Below are positions 12,101-22,683 of a stretch of DNA of 64,000 nt, piece by piece (the stretch's first letter is position 1; every line of letters begins with the position of its first letter). The stretch lies in assembly GCA_025266875.1 (NCBI GenBank), contig JALLLT010000018.1:1-64000 (forward strand), written 5' to 3'. The notes below the pieces were generated by a model. The model worked only from the letters and a program-made list of their open reading frames with translations. It was not told the DNA's origin and did no database searches. The position numbers were made by a program, and so were the translations under genes. The DNA comes from Fennellomyces sp. T-0311 (lineage: Eukaryota; Mucoromycota; Mucoromycetes; Mucorales; Lichtheimiaceae).

Positions 12101-13588
12101 AGAACCTTGATAAGTGACTTGAAGAGGTTCGACTCCTTGTTTTGTCGTCATGCCCCAATAGTGTTTGCTCCAATCCGTGAATATGCCGAGTGCATGAAGT
12201 GCATGTCTTCCAAGTAGTAGATCGTAATCAATTTGATCGAAGACCACGACGTCCACCGCCAATGTTGTATTGTGGAGAGTGACTTCAACGTCTTGCACAA
12301 TGCCTAGTGCAGGCACCTTCCTCCCGTCGGCCATACTGTACTTCATAGTGTGACTTGTAGGCTGAAGGTGTAGTTGATCTGCCAACGCTTTACTCATCAA
12401 ACAACTTGTTGATCCTCCATCAAGGACTGCTGCAGTATGTACCGCGTCTTGAACCACAACATTGATCCTTGGCGCTCCAAGACCAAGAACAGGAGTTGGC
12501 TTGTGTTGGGCCATGAGGGTTTCTTCTGTTCTCATCGTTCGTTGTCTTTGTCTCTTAGTGGCCAGTTTCTTCAGATCCGTGCGGAATCCTTTCACCGAGT
12601 TATTGAGCTGTTCCAACGAAACATTGAAAACCTTGGCACCCGCGATATCAACAGCTCGGATTGTGCTGCCTGGCACATCAAACACCTCTGTGTTTTTGTT
12701 TTGCGCTGCCTTTACTGTTACCGGTGGAGCATTCGTCGACCTCAACACCTTCGCCTGAGTAACAGTTCTGACAACGTCTGTCTTACCAGTAGCCTCAGCT
12801 ACCTGTCCTGCCGCAGGTCTGATTGCCTTTGCCGATTGAGTTTTGGCATTCGACTTCCCTTGTCGTGCCTTCCTCGGAGGGGTCATTGGTTCTGGCGGAT
12901 CAATCTCCATTACGTCCTCCTTAGCCGACATAGAATTTGGTACCCTGAGTCGAATTCGCTTAATGTTCTGAGTCTTGGTCCTTGATGAACTTTCGCCACC
13001 TGATCGGTCCCGCTTGTTTGCGATGGCAACTAATGCAGGCTCTGCGTTATCTCCCGACTCGTCGTCAGCCCAAGATCCTTCATGCTCGTGATCTGAGGAG
13101 ATTGCCACCAAATACGATGGCTGTGTTGCCCCATCATTGATTTCATGGGGTCTACGGTTGGGACATTCATAGTACTTGTGTCCAACAGGGGACTTGGAGC
13201 CCTTGCAAATCTTGCATGGTGATGTGCACTCCCGCGCGCGATGTCCCTCTTGGTAGCAATTGAAACATTCCGTATTGGTCTGAGCAATACTTGGGCCGGG
13301 TCCTCGATCCCATTTCCTTGTGGACTGGACCTCTTGTACCTCGTCGACTCTTAAGGTAAGAGCACCCAACTGCGCGGTAATTTTTGCAATGGCATCATTT
13401 TCGGTTGCACTAATCTTGCTTTGGGATTTGGCCAGGTCCTTGGGACGGGGATCTTGGTGAGACCTTCCCGACTTTGCCACCTGTTTCGAACCCCTTTTGT
13501 GTTTATGGTGCGACATCTTCTCGTGATCATCGATATCACTACTTTCTTCGGAAGACGAGGACGAAGAACTTGAATCGCTCTGACGGGC
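9101..13588 (-). pseudogene. Gypsy pol: nucleocapsid knuckles, protease, RT, RNase H, integrase (one in-frame TAA)
   Basis: The main frame runs from ATG 13516 to a TAA at 9452-9454 (1354 codons), then continues in the same frame to 9101 with the integrase C-terminal module. In order: two CCHC-type knuckles (C84-C87-H92-C97; C101...C118), retropepsin-like protease with VLDGGS (DGG in place of the usual D-S/T-G), reverse transcriptase with YVDD (residues 770-773), RNase H including YTDSNSVRYLF, an HHCC zinc motif ending CHECQ, integrase core with GLDYVGP, LTDNGSHF and NSKVEHMNG (D, D, E), then the basic MVLKRN tail. The TAA removes about 117 C-terminal residues. All catalytic domains upstream are intact, so the enzyme could still be partly functional or be supplied in trans. 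Confidence 0.85.
9109..9121 (-). other. Polypurine tract before the 3' LTR
   Basis: On the element strand a GGTGAGGGGAGGA run immediately precedes the TGAAATG start of the 3' LTR, as expected for the plus-strand primer. Confidence 0.65.
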
Positions 13589-13591
13589 TCA

Positions 13592-14308
13592 GGCTCGAAA
13601 CTTCGCCAGTTTCTTCCGTAGTTTTCTTATTTCTCGATCGTCGCTGGAGGATTCGGATGATGACGCACTTTTATCTTCGTCGGATGATACATAACGGTTG
13701 CGGTAAAACATGGCCAGTTTCTTCGCTTCTTTCACCGTTTTAGGGTTTTTTTGATCCACGTACACCCGCATGGATTTATCACCCAATCCGTGAACGAAAA
13801 TGTTACACAGCTCCAATTCGGACAACTTGGAATCCTTCCCTGTTTCCTTCTTGTACTGTCGTTCATAACGCATACGTAAATCGTCGAACCGATCACAGTA
13901 TCCACGCAACTTCTCATTGCTATGTCTTTTGATCTTGAGTAATTGACGGAGGGCTGGCTTCCGCCCTACCCGCGAATCATCGTATCGTTCCACGAAGGCT
14001 TCCTTGAACTCAGTCCATGTTTCGAACTCTTGGTTGAAAAACCATTTTCATACTTTGCGACCCAAATGGAACGGCACATCATTCAGCTTTGATTTGTCAT
14101 CCCACTCGGCTCCAGTGTTAGATCGTTCCATCAGTTCGAGCCAGTATTCGGGATCTTCTCCTTCTTTGTACGTGATCAGCTTCACGCTGTTGGTCATCTT
14201 GGTCATGATTTGTTTTTGAAGCAGTTCGAGGGGCTTCTCGAGCGCTTTGTTAACTTTTGCTTGTATACTCGTCAGAATTGTCTGCCCTTTTCTGATAGAA
14301 GGCACCAA
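13592..14308 (-). pseudogene. Gypsy gag (capsid region), interrupted by an in-frame TGA
   Basis: The frame is open from the LTR edge; the first ATG is near 14206. It encodes a retrotransposon gag-like capsid with motifs such as WTEFKEAF and the downstream NEKLRGYCDRFDDLR block, then an acidic/serine linker. An in-frame TGA sits at 14048-14050 and a second at 13589-13591, just before the segment that continues into pol. All pieces are in one frame, so ancestrally this was a gag-pol fusion or read-through design. The TGA at 14050 lies in a conserved-looking block and is probably a true lesion; the one at 13589 is at a plausible gag/pol junction. Confidence 0.75.
14294..14308 (-). other. Putative primer-binding site of the gypsy element
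   Basis: Read on the minus strand, TTGGTGCCTTCTATC directly follows the 5' LTR after two or three bases. The position and the leading TGG fit a tRNA 3'-end complement. I do not assign the tRNA. Confidence 0.5.
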
Positions 14309-14310
14309 TT

Positions 14311-14576
14311 AATTTGGGGGTTAACTCCGTATAAGAGTTTTAGCTGTTTATTAACGTGGTTTTAGTAATTGAGCAGAAAAGGGTTTTGACTAAAAGGATT
14401 GTAGATCTTACTCTTTGTTGAGAGTTCGGTGTCGTGTAGTAGAAGTGGAGGAAAGAGAAAAGGGTAGATAATTGGGTTAGGTTTTTATACTAAGGAACGT
14501 ATGACAGATTTACTATCTTGATGAGGCTCTCACAAAGGCTAAAACCGGACTTAACAATTTTGTGACAATCATTTCA
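14311..14576 (-). repeat. 5' LTR of the gypsy element
   Basis: 266 bp, identical by eye to 8843-9108. It would carry the element promoter. Its outer edge (14576) abuts CTGTT (14577-14581), only 7 bp before the Helitron ATG at 14589, so LTR transcription could read away from the Helitron on the opposite strand. Confidence 0.93.
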
Positions 14577-14588
14577 CTGTTAATCACT

Positions 14589-17500
14589 ATGGCAAGGCCA
14601 CGATTAACTGAAGAGGAGCGTCTTCTACGCGCTGCTCAACGTCGTGAGCAAGGTGCTGAACGTATGAGGCGTCGACGCCAGGATCCAGAGTATCGGGCCC
14701 GAGAACGTGTCCGAGATGCTGAACGGAGTAGGCAACGACGCGAGAATCCGGAGTACCGTGAGGCCGAACGTGAACGCAACACTCAGACACATCGGGAGAG
14801 GCGCGCAGCATCTGCAAATAACGATCATCATTCAGTAATGAAAAGCATCAGTTAATTTCGTACATCTAGTTTTAATCGGTTTCATTTAGGAACAAAATGG
14901 CGAAACTGATCACAGTGGCGAACAATCTCTCGATAATACTGAAGAGCAAACTGAAGAGGTAAGAGTTGTGTTTTCCATTCACGGACTATTTTCTGAATTA
15001 CTTTATAGCAGGTGGAAGATACGATTGAAGCCAGGCCACCAAGGAATTCATATGCGTGGCTGGCTGCTAGATTCCGTACAACTATGAAAGAAGGGCCCAC
15101 GCATGTGTGCTGCTGTTGTGGTGGCCTGTTCTTCGCATCTTCGGTCAGGACAGTTAATCGTCAGACGCTACTGGCAAATAATACGCCTGAGGTTTTAGTG
15201 AACCTTATTTTCCAGGTGAACCCATCCGCTGTAAGTGACGAACTGTGCCATACTTGCTATTCATATTTGAGCAGACGCAAGACCCCAAAATTGTGTTTGG
15301 ATAACGGACTGGAGTTTCCTGAGGTTCCTGAGGTTCTTTCTTCGCTTACCAGATTAGAGGAACGTCTAGTAGCTGCACGACATGTATTTCAATCCATCTG
15401 GGCGGTGATGGGCCCTACAGGGCAATACCGACAGCGAGGCGCGGTGGTCAACGTACCTGTCGCAGTAAACACGACAGTCTCGCAGCTTCCTCGTCCAATG
15501 CATGATACGCAAGTGGTTCACGTTCAACTCGCACGACGACTCATTTATCGAACCAATTATATCGACGGCAATGTTTCGCCAACAAAAGTCAATAACGCCG
15601 CGATATATCTTACAACAAATGGACCACTTTATCGTGAAAGACGCATCGAGATGTCGGCGGACTGGTTAGCGCAGAACACACCTGCCAACCAAGAACAACA
15701 GCAAGATCAACTAGATCAGATGGCTGACGAGGAGGCTGGTGATGAAGGTGGCGAAGATGGTGCAACCATTGCATCGGCTTCTGATAGCGAAACTGTTGAG
15801 TCTGCTGAAGAAGATCCTGAACCTATTAATCCGGGTGGACAGGAAACACTTCTTAGTGGTGACGAAGGATTGCGAATGGCTCCTGCGGAAGGGCAAACAC
15901 CTCTTTCGCTGATGATGGATGACGACCTCGAGTACCTCGCTTTTCCAACAATATTCGCGGGGGATAGGGTGTCACCAGTGTACGATGGCAGAAAAATTCC
16001 CTACAAAGAGGTTGTGAAATCGATGGTGCGTCGCTACGATCGACGTGTGGTGGAACGTAATGATCTTCTGTTGCTGATGTATCGAAAACGGCAATTGCTT
16101 CAGCTATCAGCAAATTGCCAAGTTATTCTTCGGAAGCGTACTCGTGGACATGGCGATGCATTGACAGCACGAGATGTATCTACCTTGGGAGTAGTTGATA
16201 ACATGGTGTCCAGAAACGAGGCGTATAAGGTTTTCTCTGGTGTAAGATCGTCTGCGGAATATTGGAAACAGGAGAAGATAAAAGTACTCGCGCTTATACG
16301 ACAATACGGTATCCCAACACTCTTTGTTACCTTATCAGCTGCAGAAACAAAGTGGCCCGAGTTGATAAGAATCTTGAAAGATGTGGTGGATAAGCAGCAA
16401 GTCACTGAAGAAGAAGCCGAAGAGCTGAACTACAACGAAAAAGCAAGACTTATTCAGGCGGATCCTGTAACGTGCGCGAGATATTTTGACAAGCATTTTC
16501 GAGAATTGATGAAGACTTGGGCTGCAGAAGACGGGCCATTTGCTGGTCACAGAATAGCGCATCAGTACCACAGGATTGAGTTCCAGCATAGAGGATCACC
16601 CCATGCGCATATGCTCATCTGGTTGGAAAATGCTCCTCTATATGATTCAACTAATCCTGAGAGCGAAACAACCGTTTGTCAATTTATTGACTCAATAATA
16701 CGATGCGATTCCCCTCCGACCACAGAAGATGACAACCTGCCGACATTGCTCGAACGTCAACAACACCACCACACCCGAACCTGCTACAAAAGAGGCCCAA
16801 ATAGTAGTTGTCGCTTTGGAATCCCCTTCTTTCCGATGGATCGGACCCGCATATTGTTCCCGTTGCCTGAGGACACTGATGCTTTTAGTGCCGAGCGTCG
16901 AAGGGAGCTAAAAGCAACCCATGACAGAGTGCGTGAATATCTGGCTTCTGAGCAAGGCACTTCTCAGGAAACGTTCGATCAGTTTCTGAGGGCTATATCC
17001 TTGTCGCTGGATGAGTACATCCTATGTATTCGCCGAAATTTGAAGAAGGAGAAAGTTTTCTTGCGAAGAGCACCGGCAGACATTTATCGCAATCCATATT
17101 CCGAAAAAATATTCCGTCTTCAGCAAGCAAACATGGATATACAATTCGTGCTCGACCCTTACGCTTGTTGCACCTACATCGTCGACTATATAAATAAGGC
17201 AGACCGTGGCCTCAGTGAAATGCTACACAGAGTAGTTGAAGAATACCGTGCAAATAACCAGTCGATCAAACAAATGGTCCGTGCTATGCAGAACACCTTC
17301 TATAACAATAGTGAGGTTTCAGCTCAAGAAGCAGCGTACGACATTCTACGTATCCCAATGGCTGTTGCAAGCTCAAAAGTCGTGTTTATTCCAACAGCAC
17401 GACCAGAGGATCGGCGACATATGCTGAAAACGCAAGACGAACTTCGACAACTAGATGCCGACTCTACCGATTGCTTTGTCCCAGGTCTCATTGAACACTA

Positions 17501-20500
17501 TGTCAATCGTCCAAATGAGCTTGAGGACATAAATCTTGCTCAGTTTGCCTCACGATATGAGTACTCAAAGCGCCATCCTAGGCGTAGAACGAGAGCACAG
17601 GCAGAAATTGAAGACCGACATGAGGATGATGAAGATGAATCGGACAACGACGGAGATGCCCAAGAAACTACTCTGTCTTCTATTTTGGAACTTCGCAACG
17701 ACTCTGGCTATATTCGACTTCGCAGAAATGGTAAGGTCATCCGGTATTACAAGTATCGCTTGGATACTGACCCCGACAACTATTATCGGACGTTGCTGAT
17801 GCTCTACAAACCATGGCGAGACGAACAAGAGGAGTTGATCGGCATTGATCATCAAGCAGTTTTCACGGAAAATCGTGATATGGTGCTCGCAAATCACCGC
17901 GAGTTCAATTTCTTTGACGATGCAACCCTTGAGACATTCATGGCAGACGCTGAGCGTACGGCAGCAGACAGAATGGCAGACCAAGAAGAAGATCCAAATG
18001 CGCCTCAAGCAATCAACGAGTTTCATAACTACGTTATCAATGATCCGGACAATATCGTTGATGTTGGGGCAGAAATGGGTGAATATCAACCACAGTCTTA
18101 TGTCGAGCGCGTCACTACTCCTGGCCGTCTAAGTAATGACGAGTACCACTCACTAGTGGCAACTCTCAACGAAAGACAAAGGGATTATCTATTTCACCTC
18201 CTTGCTCATATTCGCGCCTCGGATCAACCAGAACCGGTGTACCATTTCGTCACTGGAGGGGCTGGAACTGGTAAAAGCTTGCTGATATCAGCCTTGTATC
18301 AGAGCTTGATTCGAATTTTCGATAACGGAAGAGAGCGAAACTTGGAGCGACCATCTGTTGTCCTTTCAGCATACACAGGAAAAGCAGCTTTCAATATTTC
18401 GGGTCAGACAGTTCATACACTATTTCACCTCCCCGTCAAGCAGCGTGAGCTCAACGACCTCTCACCAGATGTTTCGAATACGATGGCAGTCTCACTTTTC
18501 GAAGTACAGTATATTATTATCGACGAGATTAGTATGCTGTCCGAAAAGATTTTGCGCTGGATTGACCAACGCCTTCTGTGATATTCAACAATAAGCAGAG
18601 GCAGGTAAGTGACGAGACTCAAGTAATGGCTGATTTATTTCGTATGTTGAATCATCACTTTAAATAATAAAAGCTTATTCTCGAGGGGTTGGATCATTGA
18701 CATGGTTGTAAGGCACATGAACCGCTGTGGTAACCAGGGTTATGTGGGTTTCACTAAGATAGGCAAGGTTATTACAATGAACGCATGTCAAGACAGGGAT
18801 GTGGCTGTAGATCGGAAAATTAAAGTAACCCGTTGTCAATAAGCAAACAAGGGTAAATGATGCATAAGCCATACTCATGTTGTGGATACAACACCTTCGA
18901 TATGTTTTTGAGCGCGATCGACCATTCGGAGGCAAGAGTGTCATCGCAGTAGGTGATCTACACCAGCTGAACCCTGTTGGTGGAAGTCCTGTGTATGCAA
19001 TCGATCCCCGCGTTACGTCAACTGATGCACTCAGCGTTCCTCTGTGGTTCCAGTTTCGTATGTTCAAATTGACGGAAATCATGCGCCAGCGAGACGACCT
19101 TCATTTTGCTAATGCACTTAACAACATGGCTGTTGGACGAATGACAACAGAAGACGTGGCACTGATCAACGACCGGTGTTTTGATACTGTTCCAAACGAC
19201 GCACGAGAACATGATCCTGTATACCTCTACTTTAGGAATGCAGATGTTGATCGCTTCAACAACGAAGCATTGGAACGTTTACCTGGAGAGGAGTCAGTAT
19301 CCGAGGCACATGATTCAATTAGCAGCGAAGGAACGGCTAATGCACGCCAAGCATTCCTTAATGCAGCAAGAGCATTACCAAGGGTAGATGCTATGGGTTT
19401 AGAGCACAGCATTCGTCTGAAGATTGGTGCACGTTATATGGTGACAAGCAATGCAAATACTGCGGACGGGATTGTCAATGGTGTTACTGGCAGGCTTCGG
19501 CGTATTGAGAATGGAGTGCATCGCGATGGCAGTGGACGGACGAAACCTATAAGGCTCTGGCTGGAATTAGATAACGAGCGATGTGGTATCGATGCTAGGT
19601 TCAGAGTACAACAGTACATGAGGGACCATGGAATACCACAAACATGGACACCAATTGACCCAGCAACCCTGGTCATCAAGCGAGCACAAAGGAGCAACCT
19701 ACAAGTCTCCAGGACTCAATTTCCAGTCGTCGTCGCTGAAGCATTTACGATTCACAAATCTCAAGGAGATTCATATGATCATGTCGTCGTCAACTTGAAT
19801 CGTCTTTCGCGAGCACTCCTATACGTTGAATGTTCTCGGGCTAGGACCGCCGCTGGATTATATTTAATTGGCAGATTTACCGCTCCTCAACCATTGAATG
19901 ACCAGGATCCTATCAATTTAGAGCTTACAAGACTCGAATCCAACAAGCTAGCTCCTCGGTTTGCCTTCCTGCACGACAGAAATTTTGAGAATGAGACGCA
20001 AGTTATCATTCATAATATTCAAAGCTTGCGGGCGCATATTGATCAAGTTGTTCGAGATCCTGTGTACCTTTGCTCCTCCGTCCTGATGTTTAACGAAACA
20101 CATACGATTGTTCGTGATCAGATCGATATTCCCGGTTTTTCTTTGATTGCTGCTGCTGATCAAGCCCGCCGCCGAAACCCTAGAGGCTCGCGTATTTACG
20201 TCAATAACGACCTACGCGGCCGCGCCACTCACCTTTACGCCAATATTGCATCCTTTGCCTCAACAAAAAGCATCAGCATCGCTGCAATCTCTATTGATGA
20301 CACGACATTGTGCTCGATATATGCTTCCCCCGGAACTACTCCTCAGCAAATTGTCGATGCATTGATACCTGTTGTAGATCTCGCCGACCCGAAAATCATA
20401 GTTGCAGGCGACTTTAACATTGATTTTCATTCTGAAAGCGGCCGCAAGCAACGCCTTCTACAATCACTTTCAGAACTTGGGCTTAATCCTGCTTTTGACA

Positions 20501-20628
20501 ACGCCCTTCCTACAACATGTAGAGGTACAAGCATCGATAGTATATTCAGTTCTTTCCCCATCATAAGTAGTGGGCTTTATTATTCTATCACAAGTTATCA
20601 CATGCCCTTATGGATACGCTATGAATAA
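14589..20628 (+). pseudogene. Helitron Rep/helicase with C-terminal endonuclease (EEP) domain, split by a solo LTR
   Basis: Exons 14589-14834, 14890-14958, 15012-18576, then 18899-20628 after a 317-bp insertion. The N-terminus is Arg/Glu-rich with repeated DPEYR/NPEYR blocks (STPR-like), followed by a Cys cluster (CCCCGG, ELCHTC). The Rep module has the HUH site in HRGSPHAHML (His codons 16602 and 16608) and a tyrosine motif DPYACCTYIVDYINK. The PIF1-type helicase has Walker A GGAGTGKS (about 18254-18277) and Walker B IIIDEISML. After the insertion the frame resumes with VGDLHQLNPV, and ends in TIHKSQGDS and YVECSRA motifs. The last 200 residues form an endonuclease/exonuclease/phosphatase domain (AGDFNIDF, then TSIDSIF and SYHMPLW). 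Rolling-circle transposition is the known role of the family. The insertion falls between Walker B and the next helicase motif, so this copy should be inactive. Confidence 0.9.
18577..18893. mobile_element. Solo LTR (317 bp) inside the Helitron helicase
   Basis: The insert starts TGTGATATT and ends ATACAACA (TG...CA) and is flanked by CCTTC on both sides (18572-18576 and 18894-18898). Taking out the insert plus one CCTTC copy makes the helicase frame continuous, which confirms the boundaries. No internal coding sequence and no second LTR, so it is a recombined solo LTR. It does not resemble the 266-bp LTR of the gypsy element here, so it belongs to a different family. Confidence 0.85.
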
Positions 20629-20890
20629 TAAAATAGGTGCGGCTGACCTATGTTATATAGGGTTTAGTGGTAATAACATAGGGTTTAGTAGTGATAACAT
20701 AGGGCTTAGGGAGGCCCACACTCACTGGGATTTCTGAGTATAGAACGCGCACACACATAACATTAATTAATGTTTAGGGTCTTTAGGGTTTTTTTTCAAT
20801 TATCGCTAGCGCGCACAGATAAGTCTTTAGAGTACAGCTCAATTTTACTGTACAACTCAACTTCCACATTCCCAGTACTCCATTTCATTT

Positions 20891-20972
20891 CTACATTGTG
20901 CGTCCTAATCAAGAAAAGGGTGGCCGTGTACGTACTGTAACAGCACATACGCAGCCACCCTTTTGGTTTTTA
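20891..20972. repeat. Hairpin repeat, copy 1
   Basis: Unit beginning CTACATTGTGCGTC and ending ACCCTTTTGGTTTTT. Inside, AAAAGGGTGGC pairs with GCCACCCTTTT, and the stem extends to a TAA loop for about 24 bp with a few mismatches. Copy 2 is 158 bp downstream. Confidence 0.75.
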
Positions 20973-21048
20973 TGCAGGAGCAATTTTTTCTTGACGACGC
21001 CCTTTGCACATGACTCAACTTTGTCATTGCAAGTATTCAATTCCATTC

Positions 21049-21129
21049 TACATTGTGCGTCTTAATCAAGAAAAGCGTGGCCATGTAGGTACTGTAACAG
21101 CACATACATAGCCACCCTTTTGGTTTTTC
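21049..21129. repeat. Hairpin repeat, copy 2
   Basis: Near-copy of 20891-20972 in the same orientation. At one stem position a G-C pair is replaced by A-T, and beside it a G-T wobble becomes A-T. Both changes keep pairing; one position near the stem base (C opposite C) loses it. Confidence 0.75.
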
Positions 21130-21783
21130 AGATAGTAACACTTTGCCTAGAGCATTCCTCACAGTGGAGATTGCGGTTTTCTCTTTATGTGATGGCTTTC
21201 CGCGAAGCATCATAATAAATATGCCAACGATTGTTTTTCTTCAGTAACAAAGTACCTGTATGACCAGGGCACTTGACAATCGCTATTGCTATGCTCTTTT
21301 TTTTCATTTAATAAAGCTATTGTTGCACCGATTCACGCTATCTCTTCCGCTTTTGATCCTATTTTCATAGTGCTGCCAGAATACTGGCTAGGCACCGAAA
21401 AGTAATGTCCCTTCTCTCATGTTCTGTGCGCACAGAAAAAAGCCACTCAGATTTTTTTTTCAACTAATGCTGGCGCGCACAGAAAAGTAATGTCACGTCC
21501 TCTCTCATGTTCTGTGCGCACAGAATTGTGCCACTCCGCTTTTCTCTGATGTTTCACTCAATGTTTGCGCACAAGTGTACCAATATGCATGCTAAATGAT
21601 GCGCACTAGCAATAATTATACAGCCTGCTTAATTACGTAGCACACTTGATACTTTGTCTATACAAGATATACTACAGTTTGTAGAGAAACGTGGATGATG
21701 GCGATTTTTGCGCTCAAAGAAGCCTCTGAAATATATTGTCCATCGTTCCTCCGACAATCTCTGTTGTCCTACGTTCGGTCCTT

Positions 21784-21881
21784 GAGATGATGGGCTTCCA
21801 AAAGCCGCGCTTTTCATTGGCTTTATTTTTCTCTGACTTATAAAATAAATTTTTCTATGAATACAATTCTTTAGCCTTTCT
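21784..21881 (+). repeat. DIRS left inverted terminal repeat
   Basis: Starts GAGATGATGGG and ends TTAGCCTTTCT. It is the inverse of 25842-25939, with one difference seen (C/T in the GTATT[C/T]ATAG stretch). Confidence 0.9.
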
Positions 21882-21900
21882 TAAGCCGCGCAACGTGGAC

Positions 21901-22683
21901 ATGAATGATGAAACCGCTCACCACCGGAATGAAGATGAACTCAGAGAGCTGGTCGAACGATTCGCCTGGGACTGGTACCAGAACCGAGAAACGAGTTTTC
22001 CCCTCCCCCAAGAAGTTCTCTTTGACCTGGAAGGTCTCCCCGAAAATCCGAGCCAAGAGCTCAGACGCTTCCAACGAGAACTTACCCGGTACGAGGGTGG
22101 AACGTGGACGCGCACCGGCGCCGTCAACCCAGTGTTCATTCAAAAGCTCAAGCGAAAGAATTTCGACAGTTTTTCCGTTATACAAAATCGATACAAGGAT
22201 GCCGAACGTCTGCGCTCAACAGGAAGAGCAGCTACAGAGCTATATGAAGAACTCAACAGTCTCACGCAACAACCATTCACGAACAATACCCAGGAGGAAC
22301 TCGCGACCATCATGGAAAAAATCCGTCGTCTGGCAATCTACTCCTTTGCCGGAGCAAAAGCAATGGATTATGAATCAAAACAGCTTATTGCCAAGACACT
22401 CAAACTACACGACTTCATTGAGATGGATAACTCCGACAAGACTATGGCGTTCTCGGAAGAAGACGTCACACACATCAGAAAACAATGGAATCACGAACAA
22501 CTGGTTCGAAGCGCAGCGGGCGCAAACAGACCGGCACCATTTGGCCGAAACAACATGCAAGACAGAGGTCGTGGCGGAGGACGACCTTATGGTCGACAGG
22601 GTTTTGGCCGCGGGGGGCCGAGGTTCCCCCCAAACAACAGCACCAACCAACCACAACCAAGCCAACCTCATCAACAGCAGTGA
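21901..22683 (+). CDS. DIRS gag-like protein
   Basis: 260 residues from the ATG at 21901, directly after the left terminal repeat. It is acidic/polar at the N-terminus and ends in a Gly/Arg-rich tail (RGRGGGRPYGRQG) that suits nucleic-acid binding. No zinc knuckle. Its stop TGA (22681-22683) overlaps the ATG of the next frame (22683-22685) as TGATG, suggesting termination-reinitiation coupling. Confidence 0.7.
   Translation: MNDETAHHRNEDELRELVERFAWDWYQNRETSFPLPQEVLFDLEGLPENPSQELRRFQRELTRYEGGTWTRTGAVNPVFIQKLKRKNFDSFSVIQNRYKDAERLRSTGRAATELYEELNSLTQQPFTNNTQEELATIMEKIRRLAIYSFAGAKAMDYESKQLIAKTLKLHDFIEMDNSDKTMAFSEEDVTHIRKQWNHEQLVRSAAGANRPAPFGRNNMQDRGRGGGRPYGRQGFGRGGPRFPPNNSTNQPQPSQPHQQQ

Larger units (their letters stand above)
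8843..14576 (-). mobile_element. Ty3/gypsy LTR retrotransposon, full length, 5734 bp
   Basis: Two direct 266-bp repeats flank gag and pol read on the minus strand. CTGTT is found on both outer sides (8838-8842 and 14577-14581), a 5-bp target site duplication. On the element strand the LTR starts TGAAATG and ends CCCAAATT. A primer-binding-like TGGTGCC follows the 5' LTR (plus-strand 14301-14307), and a purine tract (GGTGAGGGGAGGA) precedes the 3' LTR (9109-9121). Domain order is gag-protease-RT-RNase H-integrase, so Ty3/gypsy. The LTRs look identical, indicating recent insertion, yet the gag-pol frame has three in-frame stops. Confidence 0.93.
8838..20628 (+). mobile_element. Helitron (autonomous type, broken), host of two later insertions; termini unresolved
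   Basis: Minimum extent from the gypsy target site in its 5' leader to the end of its coding region. The gypsy element (8843-14576) and a solo LTR (18577-18893) are nested inside it. True ends were not found: no clear 5' TC or 3' CTRR-with-hairpin could be fixed. The exact 20-mer shared by 8687-8706 and 21428-21447 may be subterminal sequence, which would put the ends further out on both sides. Without the nested insertions the coding part is about 5.7 kb, normal for an autonomous Helitron. Confidence 0.7.
20629..21734. other. Non-coding, repeat-rich spacer between Helitron and DIRS element
   Basis: No gene. It holds three 21-bp tandem units containing CATAGGGTTTAGT (about 20654-20714), two copies of a long hairpin unit (see separate entries), and two copies of a block with GAAAAGTAATGTC...TCTCTCATG followed by the palindrome TTCTGTGCGCACAGAA (about 21398-21437 and 21482-21535). 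It probably includes the Helitron 3' end and remnants of small elements. Confidence 0.6.

Noticed and set aside
9563..13743. Plus-strand frames of 60-180 codons across the gypsy element
   Set aside because: They are antisense shadows of gag-pol, with no motifs and no plausible splicing.
18877..18900. ATG at 18877 as the start of a separate helicase gene
   Set aside because: This is the tail of the inserted solo LTR; the true frame resumes right after the second CCTTC.
20654..20714. TTAGGG-like repeats as a telomere or interstitial telomere
   Set aside because: Only three 21-bp units containing GGGTTTAG, not a continuous hexamer array.
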